From Comamonas koreensis (GTDB lineage: Bacteria; Pseudomonadota; Gammaproteobacteria; Burkholderiales; Burkholderiaceae_C): a stretch of 64,000 nt of DNA. Shown here piece after piece: positions 45,061 to 52,759 of the stretch. The translations under genes were made by a program, and so were the position numbers. Location of the stretch: positions 62,001 through 126,000 of the forward strand of contig NZ_JAJNCT010000003.1 of the NCBI RefSeq assembly GCF_021026195.1. The letters are read 5' to 3'. The notes beneath the pieces are model-generated. The model did no database searches. It saw only the letters and a list, made by a program, of their open reading frames with translations, and was not told where the DNA came from. Each line of letters opens with the position of its first letter. Position 1 is the stretch's first letter.

Positions 45061-45504
45061 ATGGTTCTGAATGATCGCACCCTGGGCATTGCGGCACTGC
45101 TGCTCGCGGCCTTTCTGGCGTGGTTTGGACACGGCTTGGAGGCAGCGTTTGCCTACGAGCCTGTGGGCCCGCGCGCCTTTCCGTTGTTGCTGGCCGCTGT
45201 GATTGGCCTGTGCGGCCTGCGCCTGATCGTGAAGGGCGGCAACCCGGCAGCGCCCAACCCTCCGGGCGCCAACAGCCGCATTGCGCTGATGGTGCTGCTG
45301 GTGCTGGTGTATGCCTGGCTGTTCCAGGTTGTTGGTTTTGTCTTGGCCACGGCAGTGGTTGCTGCCTGCGTGGGGCGCCTCTTTGGTGGCAGTTGGCTGC
45401 AATGCAGCATTGGCGGGGCCAGCCTGAGCCTGCTGTTCTATGTTCTGTTTGACCGTTTGCTGGACGTGGTGCTGCCGCTGGGCTGGCTGGAGGGCCTGTT
45501 ATGA
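45061..45504 (+). CDS. tctB: Tripartite tricarboxylate transporter, small membrane subunit TctB
   Basis: A 147-residue protein with four membrane helices (about residues 9-25, 40-58, 75-105 and 115-140). The segment EPVGPRAFPLLLAAVIGLCGLRLI is typical of the family. ATG 45061 is preceded by AGAAAGAT. It overlaps tctA by four bases. It forms the minor membrane subunit beside TctA. Confidence 0.9.
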   Translation: MVLNDRTLGIAALLLAAFLAWFGHGLEAAFAYEPVGPRAFPLLLAAVIGLCGLRLIVKGGNPAAPNPPGANSRIALMVLLVLVYAWLFQVVGFVLATAVVAACVGRLFGGSWLQCSIGGASLSLLFYVLFDRLLDVVLPLGWLEGLL

Positions 45505-47027
45505 GTTCGATGCTGGATAACCTCTCCCTGGGTTTTGGCGTTGCCTTCTCGGGCACCAATCTGCTGGTGGCGCTGATTGGCTCGTTTTTTGGCACCATCG
45601 TCGGTGTATTGCCGGGCCTGGGCCCAACCAATGGCGTGGCCATGCTGGTGCCAATCGCCTTTGCAATGGGCTTGCCGCCCGATACCGCCTTGATCTTGCT
45701 GGCTGCCGTCTATGTCGGCGCCGAGTACGGGGGGCGGATCACCTCGATTCTGATCAATGTGCCCGGCGAAGCCGCTGCGGTGATGACCACCCTGGACGGC
45801 TACCCGCTGGCACGCCAGGGTCTGGGGAGTGTGGCCTTGTCCTTGTCGGCCTGGTCGTCCTTTGTCGGCTCGCTGATCGCAATTGTCGGCATCGCCGCGT
45901 TTGCGCCCTTTCTGGCGCAGTGGGCCTTGGCATTTGGCCCGGCGGAGTACTTTGTGCTGATGGTGTTCGCCTTCTGTGCGCTCACCAGCTTGCTGGGCGA
46001 GCAGCCGATCAAAGGGCTATTGGCGGCGGCCATCGGGCTGTCGATTGCGACCATCGGGGTGGATGCCAATTCCGGCGTTTACCGCTACACCTTTGATATT
46101 CCGCACCTGACCGATGGCCTGGATTTTGTCGTGGTAGTCATTGGCTTGTTTGCCGTCGCTGAAATGCTGCAAATGCTGGAAAACAAGCTGTCGGGCCAAA
46201 GCGTGGAAGTGCCGCCCAGCCAGCGCAAGCTCTTCAACCTGCGCGAGCTGCGTTTTACCTCGGGCAGCACCGCGCGTGGCAGCCTGCTCGGTTTTGTGCT
46301 GGGCGTGCTGCCCGGCGCAGGTGCCAGTGTGGCATCGGCCGTGGCCTATGCCAATGAGAAGCGCTATATAGAAGACAAAGACCCGGACGCCAAGTTTGGC
46401 CAAGGGGACATGCGTGGTCTGGCCGCACCGGAGGCGGCCAACAACAGTGCGGCTACCGGCTCCTTCATCCCCATGCTCACCTTGGGCGTGCCCGGCTCGG
46501 GGACGACGGCCGTGATGATGGGCGCGCTCACGCTCTACAACATCACGCCCGGCCCGGTGCTGTTTGAGCAGCAGCCCGCGCTGGTCTGGGGGTTGATAGC
46601 CTCGCTGCTGATTGCCAATGTGATGCTGCTGGTGATGAACATCCCCATGGTGCGGGTGTTTGCCGCGATGCTGTCCATCCCGGGCTGGCTGCTGGTCCCA
46701 GGCATTCTGGCCATCAGCTTCATTGGCGTCTATGCCATCAGTGCCACTACCTTTGATTTGGTGGCGGTGGTAGTCATCGGGGTGATCGGCTACCTGCTGC
46801 GCAAGCTCCAGGTGCCGATGGCGCCGATGGTGTTGGGTGTTGTGCTGGGCACCATGATGGAGCAAAACCTGCGGCGCGCGCTGTCCATCACCAATGGCGA
46901 TGTGTCCATCCTCTGGGCCAGCACGGTCTGCACCATCCTCTGGGTGCTGGCTGCCGCTGTGGTGCTGGGGCCCATGGGCTACCGTTGGTGGGTCAAGCGC
47001 AAGCAGGCTGAGCCATCTGCCGCTTGA
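45501..47027 (+). CDS. tctA: Tripartite tricarboxylate transporter, large permease subunit TctA
   Basis: A 508-residue permease with about twelve membrane segments. The conserved glycine-rich blocks GTIVGVLPGLGPTNGVAMLVPIAF and GFVLGVLPGAGASVASAVAYANEK are both present, as are EYGGRITSILINVPGEAAAVMTTLDGYPLA and the EAANNSAATGSFIPMLTLGVPGSGTTAVMMGAL block. It couples substrate uptake to ion flow with TctB and TctC. A terminator follows at 47053-47081, which closes the tct unit. Confidence 0.95.
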   Translation: MSSMLDNLSLGFGVAFSGTNLLVALIGSFFGTIVGVLPGLGPTNGVAMLVPIAFAMGLPPDTALILLAAVYVGAEYGGRITSILINVPGEAAAVMTTLDGYPLARQGLGSVALSLSAWSSFVGSLIAIVGIAAFAPFLAQWALAFGPAEYFVLMVFAFCALTSLLGEQPIKGLLAAAIGLSIATIGVDANSGVYRYTFDIPHLTDGLDFVVVVIGLFAVAEMLQMLENKLSGQSVEVPPSQRKLFNLRELRFTSGSTARGSLLGFVLGVLPGAGASVASAVAYANEKRYIEDKDPDAKFGQGDMRGLAAPEAANNSAATGSFIPMLTLGVPGSGTTAVMMGALTLYNITPGPVLFEQQPALVWGLIASLLIANVMLLVMNIPMVRVFAAMLSIPGWLLVPGILAISFIGVYAISATTFDLVAVVVIGVIGYLLRKLQVPMAPMVLGVVLGTMMEQNLRRALSITNGDVSILWASTVCTILWVLAAAVVLGPMGYRWWVKRKQAEPSAA

Positions 47028-47052
47028 TGGCTGCGCAGTGCGCGATTAGTAG

Positions 47053-47081
47053 AAAGGCGAGCACCTGAGGCTCGCCTTTTT
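47053..47081 (+). terminator. Rho-independent terminator after tctCBA
   Basis: AAAGGCGAGC (47053-47062), loop ACCTGAG, GCTCGCCTTT (47070-47079), with T to 47081. The mpl gene ends convergently 28 bases further on. Confidence 0.88.
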
Positions 47082-47109
47082 GTTGGGGGAGGGCGGTCGT
47101 GCAGACCGA

Positions 47110-48513
47110 TCAGTTGCGAGCGGCGAGCGCTTTCAGCAATTTGTCGTGGATACCGCCAAAGCCGCCATTGCTCATGCAGACAATGACGTCTCCGGCCTTG
47201 GCCGCCTGCAGCACCTGGGCGATCAGGCTGTCGATGTCGCCCGCAGTCTGCGCGCGTGCGCCCATCGGGGCCAGCGCCTGCGCAGCGTCCCAGTCCAGGC
47301 CGGCGGTGTGGCAAAAGGCCAGGTCGGCCGATTCCAGCGACCAGGGCAGCTGCGACTTCATCGTGCCCAGCTTCATCGTATTGCTGCGCGGCTCGAACAC
47401 CGCAAGAATGCGGGTTTGCTTGCCAACCTGCTGGCGCAGGCCATCCAGGGTGGTGCGGATCGCCGTGGGGTGGTGGGCAAAATCGTCATACACCTGGATG
47501 CCGGCAGCGGTGCCACGCAATTCCATGCGGCGCTTGACGTTCTGGAAGCGCGACAGGGCTTGGGCTGCCTCTGCGGGCGCCACGCCCACATGCTGGGCGG
47601 CGGCAATGGCGGCCAGCGCATTCATCTGGTTGTGCACGCCGCTCAGGCCCCAATGCACCCTGCCGGCGGGCGCATCTTTATAAAACACCTCAAAGTTGGA
47701 TGGGTCGCCTTCGGCGCGCATATCGTCGATGGCGGCGCCAAAGCGCACGACCTCGCTCCAGCAGCCTTGGTGCAGCACGCGGGTGAGGCTCTCTTCAACA
47801 CCATTGGCCACCACGCGGCCGCTGGCGGGCACGGTGCGCACCAGATGGTGGAACTGGCGCTCAATGGCAGCCAGGTCATCAAAGATGTCGGCGTGGTCGA
47901 ACTCCAGATTGTTCAGCACCGCCGTGCGGGGGCGGTAGTGCACAAACTTGCTGCGCTTGTCGAAAAAGGCGGTGTCGTATTCGTCGGCTTCGATCACAAA
48001 CACGGGGCGCGGATCACCATCGCCGGGCCGGGTGGGGGCGCCCAGACGGGCGGAGACGCCAAAATCCAGCGGTACGCCGCCGACCAGAAAGCCTGGCTGC
48101 AGGCCAGCGGCTTCCAGAATCCAGGTCAGCATCGAGGTAGTGGTGGTCTTGCCATGGGTGCCGGCCACGGCCAGCACATGGCGGCCCTGCAGCACATGCT
48201 CGGCCAGCCACTGGGGGCCGCTGGTGTAGGGGGCGCCCGTGTCGAGGATGGCTTCCATCAGCGGAAACTTGGGTGAGCCGTCATCCAGGCGCGCGCGGCT
48301 GACCACATTGCCCACCACATACATATCCGGCTGCAGCGCGAGCTGGTCGGCGCCAAAGCCTTCTATCAGCTCGATACCCAGCGCGCGGAGCTGGTCGCTC
48401 ATGGGGGGGTAGACGCCGCTGTCGCAGCCCGTCACCTTGTGCCCGGCCTCACGTGCCAGTGCTGCCACGCCACCCATGAAGGTGCCACAGATACCCAGAA
48501 TATGAATGTGCAT
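47110..48513 (-). CDS. mpl: UDP-MurNAc:L-Ala-gamma-D-Glu-meso-DAP ligase Mpl
   Basis: A 467-residue Mur ligase used in peptidoglycan recycling: it joins the reclaimed tripeptide to UDP-MurNAc. MHIHILGICGTFMGGVAALAREAGHKVTGCD is the Mpl-type N-terminus, the P-loop is [20 protein letters not shown] near residue 106, and IEADEYDTAFFDKRSKFVHYRP, NNLEFDHADIF and YDDFAHHPTAIRTTL follow. It is distinct from MurC at 22182. Start is ATG 48513; longer upstream frames overlap the divergent gene. It is a single-gene minus unit. Confidence 0.96.
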   Translation of the reverse strand: MHIHILGICGTFMGGVAALAREAGHKVTGCDSGVYPPMSDQLRALGIELIEGFGADQLALQPDMYVVGNVVSRARLDDGSPKFPLMEAILDTGAPYTSGPQWLAEHVLQGRHVLAVAGTHGKTTTTSMLTWILEAAGLQPGFLVGGVPLDFGVSARLGAPTRPGDGDPRPVFVIEADEYDTAFFDKRSKFVHYRPRTAVLNNLEFDHADIFDDLAAIERQFHHLVRTVPASGRVVANGVEESLTRVLHQGCWSEVVRFGAAIDDMRAEGDPSNFEVFYKDAPAGRVHWGLSGVHNQMNALAAIAAAQHVGVAPAEAAQALSRFQNVKRRMELRGTAAGIQVYDDFAHHPTAIRTTLDGLRQQVGKQTRILAVFEPRSNTMKLGTMKSQLPWSLESADLAFCHTAGLDWDAAQALAPMGARAQTAGDIDSLIAQVLQAAKAGDVIVCMSNGGFGGIHDKLLKALAARN

Positions 48514-48616
48514 GGAGGTCGATTCTACGGCGCGCCCAGGCAGAACCCGCGCTCCTGGCGGCCGTAATTGCAAGCAAGTGCCGCGAGGTCCGGGTAAATC
48601 CGACACAATGGAACGC

Positions 48617-49213
48617 ATGAAGACTGATGCAAGCTGGGAAATCGCGAATACCGCCGCACGCATGGTGGTGGAGGAAGGCCTGGAGTGGGGTCCGGCCAAG
48701 AAGCGCGCCGTCAAGCAGCTGGGGCTGCCAGGCCGCACGGCGCTGCCCGACAACGACGTGCTCGAAGCGGCGGTGCGCGAGTACCTGGAGCTGTTCTGTG
48801 GCGACACCCAGCCCGCCGAGCTGCGCGCCTTGCGCGAGATGGCGGTGCTGTGGATGGAGCGCATGCAGGCCTTCCGGCCCTATCTGGCCGGGGCGGTCTG
48901 GAATGGCACGGCCACGCGCCTCTCTGATATATACATACAGTTGTTCTGCGATGACTCCAAATCGGCTGAGATTGCGCTGATTGACCATGGCGTGCGCTAT
49001 GAGGTATCGTCAATCAACGGTTTCCACGGTGAGACGGTGGATGCCTTGTCGATCAGCAGCTTGTGCAAGCCGCTCCATGAAAGCATTGGTGTGCACTACC
49101 TGGTTTATGACCTGGACGACCTGCGAGGCGCCTTGAAGCCCGATGCCCAGGGCCGCACCCCGCGCGGCTCGCTGGAGGCAGTACGCCGCCTCCTGACCCA
49201 ACCCACGGAGTGA
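48617..49213 (+). CDS. Conserved protein with a nucleotidyltransferase-like motif, function unknown
   Basis: A 198-residue soluble protein. The first half is helical (TAARMVVEEGLEWGPAKKRAVKQL). The central stretch GAVWNGTATRLSDIYIQLFCDDSKSAEIALIDHGVRYE resembles the glycine-plus-acidic pattern of Pol-beta-type nucleotidyltransferases, but the DxD pair is incomplete, so activity is doubtful. Start is ATG 48617; ATG 48608 adds three residues. CACAAT (48604-48609) just upstream resembles the -10 boxes seen close to other starts here. It is divergent from mpl and seven bases before the thioredoxin-like gene. Confidence 0.7.
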   Translation: MKTDASWEIANTAARMVVEEGLEWGPAKKRAVKQLGLPGRTALPDNDVLEAAVREYLELFCGDTQPAELRALREMAVLWMERMQAFRPYLAGAVWNGTATRLSDIYIQLFCDDSKSAEIALIDHGVRYEVSSINGFHGETVDALSISSLCKPLHESIGVHYLVYDLDDLRGALKPDAQGRTPRGSLEAVRRLLTQPTE

Positions 49214-49219
49214 TGCCCC

Positions 49220-49798
49220 ATGCCGACACCTGAACGCGCGCCTGTTGATGCAGCGCAAACCTTGCCAGCGCAGAACGCCAGCCGCCGTCGCTTACTGACC
49301 GGTGGCGTGGCGGCTGCCGCGTTGGCCGCCGGTGCGGGTTGGGCCTGGTGGCGCCACCGCCTGGCCGAACCCAGCAGCCCCGCGTTGGACGGGCTGTGGA
49401 GCCAGGCCTTTGCCGCGCCCGGCGGGCAGGCCGAAGTGCGCATGCAGGCCTTCCGGGGCAAGCCCCTGCTGCTGAACTTTTGGGCCACCTGGTGCCCGCC
49501 TTGTGTCGAAGAGCTGCCCATGCTCAACCAGTTCTACGAAGCGCAGCGCACCAAGGGTTGGCAGGTGGTCGGCCTGGCGGTCGACCAGGATGCTGCGGTG
49601 CAGCGTTTTCTGCAGCGCAGCCCCTTGGCCTTCCCGGTTGGCATTGCGGGCATGAGTGGTACGCAGCTGACGCGTGATCTGGGCAATTCTGTGGGCGGCC
49701 TACCGTTCACAGTGGTATTTGGTAGGCAAGGTGACGTTCAACATCGTAAAATGGGGCAACTTCTTGCATCTGACTTGCAAAATTGGGCAAGTCTATAA
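49220..49798 (+). CDS. TlpA-like thiol:disulfide interchange protein, possible Tat substrate
   Basis: A 192-residue exported thioredoxin-fold protein. The N-terminus has SRRRLLTGGVAAAALAAGAGW, a twin-arginine-like signal, followed by a short periplasmic linker. The thioredoxin domain (about 75-190) has NFWATWCPPCVEELPML with the redox pair CPPC, and GGLPFTVVFGRQG with the cis-proline. Family members reduce or oxidise periplasmic thiols, for example in cytochrome c maturation, but no such genes are nearby. It is tightly linked to the upstream hypothetical gene (six-base gap). Confidence 0.87.
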   Translation: MPTPERAPVDAAQTLPAQNASRRRLLTGGVAAAALAAGAGWAWWRHRLAEPSSPALDGLWSQAFAAPGGQAEVRMQAFRGKPLLLNFWATWCPPCVEELPMLNQFYEAQRTKGWQVVGLAVDQDAAVQRFLQRSPLAFPVGIAGMSGTQLTRDLGNSVGGLPFTVVFGRQGDVQHRKMGQLLASDLQNWASL

Positions 49799-49859
49799 GG
49801 TGTGCAAGCCGGGGCGGCAGTGTTGCCGTTGATCAAAAATCAAAGATATTGAGTCGAAT

Positions 49860-49888
49860 AGGGCGAAATTGGAGTAAATTTGCGCCCT
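49860..49888 (+). promoter_or_regulatory. Inverted repeat upstream of accB
   Basis: AGGGCGAAATT (49860-49870) and AATTTGCGCCCT (49877-49888) form an 11-base stem with one bulged G and a short loop. It lies about 30 bases before the accB ATG. It could be a regulator site or an mRNA hairpin affecting accBC. No T-run follows. Confidence 0.4.
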
Positions 49889-49916
49889 GTTTGATTTTCT
49901 AGCCGTTGGAGCTCCC

Positions 49917-50372
49917 ATGGATTTACGCAAGCTGAAAACCCTGATCGATCTCGTGTCCGAATCGAATGTCTCGGAGTTGGAAATCACCGAAGCAGAAGGC
50001 AAGGTTCGCATTGTGAAGGGTGGCGGCGCTGTGGTGCAGCAAGTGATGGCTGCACCTGTGTTGCCCGCTGCAGCCCCCGTGGCAGCTGCACCCGCTGCTG
50101 CCGCTGCGCCGGCAGAAGCTGCACCCGCTGCGGTGCAAGGCCACACGGTCAAGTCGCCGATGGTGGGCACGTTCTACCGCTCGTCAGCACCTGGCGCCAA
50201 GGCCTTTGTCGAGGTCGGCAGCCAGGTCAAGGAAGGCGACACCGTGTGCATCATTGAAGCGATGAAGATCCTCAATGAGATCGAAGCCGACAAGTCCGGC
50301 ACGATCAAGCAGATCCTGGGCGAAAACGGCCAGGCCGTGGAGTTTGGTCAGCCTTTGTTCATCATTGAATAA
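49917..50372 (+). CDS. accB: Biotin carboxyl carrier protein of acetyl-CoA carboxylase
   Basis: A 151-residue carrier. The N-terminal helix ([32 protein letters not shown]) is followed by an Ala/Pro linker (about 42-78), then the biotinyl domain with the biotin-attachment lysine in [15 protein letters not shown]. The protruding thumb ([16 protein letters not shown] region) is present. It carries CO2 between AccC and the carboxyltransferase in fatty acid synthesis. accC follows after ten bases. Confidence 0.97.
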   Translation: MDLRKLKTLIDLVSESNVSELEITEAEGKVRIVKGGGAVVQQVMAAPVLPAAAPVAAAPAAAAAPAEAAPAAVQGHTVKSPMVGTFYRSSAPGAKAFVEVGSQVKEGDTVCIIEAMKILNEIEADKSGTIKQILGENGQAVEFGQPLFIIE

Positions 50373-50382
50373 GGCCTCGCCC

Positions 50383-51738
50383 ATGTTCAAGAAAATTCTG
50401 GTTGCCAACCGCGGAGAGATCGCACTGCGTGTGCAGCGCGCTTGCCGCGAGCTGGGCATCAAGGCCGTGATGGTCTACTCCGAAGCAGACCGCGACGCCA
50501 AGTATGTGAAGCTGGCCGACGAGGCCGTCTGCATTGGCCCGGCTCCGTCGGCCCAAAGCTACCTGAACATGCCTGCGATCATCTCGGCTGCCGAGGTGAC
50601 CGACGCCGAGGCGATCCACCCTGGCTACGGCTTCCTCTCCGAGAACGCTGACTTTGCCGAGCGCGTGGAAAAGAGCGGCTTCCAGTTCATCGGCCCGACG
50701 CCCGAGTCCATCCGCATCATGGGTGACAAGGTGTCTGCCAAGCAGGCAATGATCAAGGCTGGCGTGCCCTGCGTGCCTGGTTCGGACGGTGAACTGCCGG
50801 ACGACCCGGCGCTGATCCGACGCATTGCCAAGGCCATTGGCTACCCGGTGATCATCAAGGCCGCTGGCGGCGGCGGTGGCCGTGGCATGCGCGTGGTGCA
50901 CACCGAGGCTGCACTGGTCAATGCGGTGCAGATGACCAAGGCCGAAGCCGGTGCTGCGTTCGGCAATCCTGCGGTGTACATGGAAAAGTACCTGCAGAAC
51001 CCACGCCACATTGAAATCCAGGTGCTGGCTGACAAGTTCAAGAACGCCGTCTACCTGGGCGAGCGCGATTGCTCCATGCAGCGCCGCCACCAGAAGGTGA
51101 TTGAAGAGGCGCCGGCCCCTGGCATTCCACGCCGCCTGATCGAGAAGATCGGCGACCGCTGCGTGGCCGCCTGCAAGAAGATCGGCTACCGTGGTGCGGG
51201 TACTTTCGAGTTCCTGTACGAAAACGGCGAGTTCTACTTCATCGAGATGAACACCCGTGTGCAGGTCGAGCACCCGGTGACCGAATGGATCACTGGTGTG
51301 GACATCGTTGGTACCCAGATCATGGTGGCCGCTGGTGAGAAACTGCCGTTCACGCAGCGCCAGATCAACGCACAGATGCGCGGTCATGCGATCGAATGCC
51401 GGATCAACGCCGAAGATGCCTACAAGTTCACCCCGTCGCCTGGCCGGGTCACCACCTGGCACATGCCTGGCGGCCCTGGTGTGCGCGTGGACTCGCACGT
51501 GTATGCGAACTACTTCGTGCCACCGAACTACGACTCGATGATTGGCAAGCTGATCGTCTACGGCGACACCCGCGAGCAAGCCATCGCCCGCATGCGCACC
51601 GCGCTGCTGGAAACGGCTGTTGAAGGGATTTCGACCAATATCCCGCTGCACGCTGAGCTGATGGTGGATGCCAAGTTCAATGCTGGCGGCACCAATATCC
51701 ACTATCTGGAAGAGTGGCTGGCTGCGCGCAAGCGTTGA
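50383..51738 (+). CDS. accC: Biotin carboxylase subunit of acetyl-CoA carboxylase
   Basis: A 451-residue ATP-grasp enzyme that carboxylates biotin on Acc[26 protein letters not shown] is the start, [18 protein letters not shown] and [22 protein letters not shown] follow, [13 protein letters not shown] is the ATP glycine-rich loop, and [20 protein letters not shown] carries catalytic Glu, Asn and Arg residues. Length equals the Escherichia coli protein. ATG 50383 is ten bases after accB. A terminator follows, so accBC is a two-gene unit. Confidence 0.97.
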   Translation: MFKKILVANRGEIALRVQRACRELGIKAVMVYSEADRDAKYVKLADEAVCIGPAPSAQSYLNMPAIISAAEVTDAEAIHPGYGFLSENADFAERVEKSGFQFIGPTPESIRIMGDKVSAKQAMIKAGVPCVPGSDGELPDDPALIRRIAKAIGYPVIIKAAGGGGGRGMRVVHTEAALVNAVQMTKAEAGAAFGNPAVYMEKYLQNPRHIEIQVLADKFKNAVYLGERDCSMQRRHQKVIEEAPAPGIPRRLIEKIGDRCVAACKKIGYRGAGTFEFLYENGEFYFIEMNTRVQVEHPVTEWITGVDIVGTQIMVAAGEKLPFTQRQINAQMRGHAIECRINAEDAYKFTPSPGRVTTWHMPGGPGVRVDSHVYANYFVPPNYDSMIGKLIVYGDTREQAIARMRTALLETAVEGISTNIPLHAELMVDAKFNAGGTNIHYLEEWLAARKR

Positions 51739-51763
51739 TGCGTCCCCTTTCATCGTGATAGAT

Positions 51764-51794
51764 GCTGGCATTTCCAAGGGAATGCCAGCTTTTT
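51764..51794 (+). terminator. Rho-independent terminator after accBC
   Basis: GCTGGCATT (51764-51772) pairs with AATGCCAGC (51781-51789), followed by five T. It ends just before the prmA ribosome site. Confidence 0.88.
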
Positions 51795-51813
51795 GCATTA
51801 AGGAAACCCTGTC

Positions 51814-52734
51814 ATGTACGAACTGTGCCTGATGTGCCCGGAAGACCGGGTCGAGAGCGTGAGCGAAGCGCTGGATGCGCTCGATGCGCTCAGCGTCTCG
51901 GTCGAAGATGCCGATGCCCAGACCGATGCCGAGCAGGCACTGTTTGGCGAGCCCGGCATGCCGCCGCCCAAGGATGGTTGGCAGCGCAGCCGCATTGTGG
52001 CGCTGTTCCCGCAGCGCGCTGCGGCCGAAGAGGCGCAGAGCCTGCTGCAGCTGCAGGATTTCTTTGCAGGCTGCAGCCTGCTGGGCATCCGCGAAGTGGC
52101 CGAGCAGGACTGGGTGCGTCTGACGCAGTCGCAGTTCGCGCCGGTGGACATCACCCCGGATTTCTGGATTGTGCCCACCTGGCATGAGCTGCCAGCGGCC
52201 GCTACCCGCAGCATCCGCCTGGACCCTGGCCTGGCCTTTGGCACCGGCACCCACCCTACCACCCGCATGTGCCTGCGCTGGATTGCGCAGCGCGGTGCAG
52301 AGGGACAGGACCTGGGCCGCGTGCTGGATTACGGCTGCGGCTCCGGCATTCTGGCCATTGGCGCCGCCAAGTTTGGCGCGCTGGACATCGACGCGGTGGA
52401 CATTGACACCGCTGCGGTGGAATCGACCGAGTACAACGCCCAGGCCAACCATGTGCAGTTGCGCGCCGGCTTGCCCGATGCTGCACAGGGCGTATACCAG
52501 ACGGTGCTGGCCAACATCCTGGCGACGCCGCTGAAGGTGCTGGCCCCCTTGCTGTGCGCCCATGTGGCCAAAGGCGGTCACCTGGTGCTGGCCGGTATTC
52601 TGGAGCGCCAGACCGATGAGCTCAAGGCCGCCTATGCGCCTTATCTGCAACTGGACGTGGCCGATAGCGAAGACGGTTGGGTGCTGATGACAGCACGGCG
52701 CGCAGCAGATTCCGCCACCGGGACAGGCCGCTGA
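51814..52734 (+). CDS. prmA: Ribosomal protein L11 methyltransferase PrmA
   Basis: A 306-residue SAM-dependent enzyme that trimethylates L11. The N-terminal domain (about 1-60) recognises L11. The methyltransferase domain has LDPGLAFGTGTHPTTRMCLRWI, VLDYGCGSGILAIGAAKFGA (SAM loop) and VLANILATPLKVLAPLL (NxxA/NIL motif). Start is ATG 51814 after AAGGAAA. The next gene starts 25 bases after the stop; accBC upstream is separated by a terminator. Confidence 0.95.
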   Translation: MYELCLMCPEDRVESVSEALDALDALSVSVEDADAQTDAEQALFGEPGMPPPKDGWQRSRIVALFPQRAAAEEAQSLLQLQDFFAGCSLLGIREVAEQDWVRLTQSQFAPVDITPDFWIVPTWHELPAAATRSIRLDPGLAFGTGTHPTTRMCLRWIAQRGAEGQDLGRVLDYGCGSGILAIGAAKFGALDIDAVDIDTAAVESTEYNAQANHVQLRAGLPDAAQGVYQTVLANILATPLKVLAPLLCAHVAKGGHLVLAGILERQTDELKAAYAPYLQLDVADSEDGWVLMTARRAADSATGTGR

Positions 52735-52745
52735 ACTTCTGACCC

Positions 52746-52751
52746 TACAAT
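52746..52751 (+). promoter_or_regulatory. Candidate -10 element directly before the zinc-ribbon gene
   Basis: TACAAT ends eight bases before the ATG at 52760, the same spacing seen at lpxC, tldD, rodA and the aroG leader. Confidence 0.35.
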
Positions 52752-52759
52752 CCACTGCG

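Noticed and set aside
50362..52755. Long minus-strand reading frame (about 797 codons) opposite accC and prmA
   Set aside because: Shadow of two certain genes; no recognisable domain.
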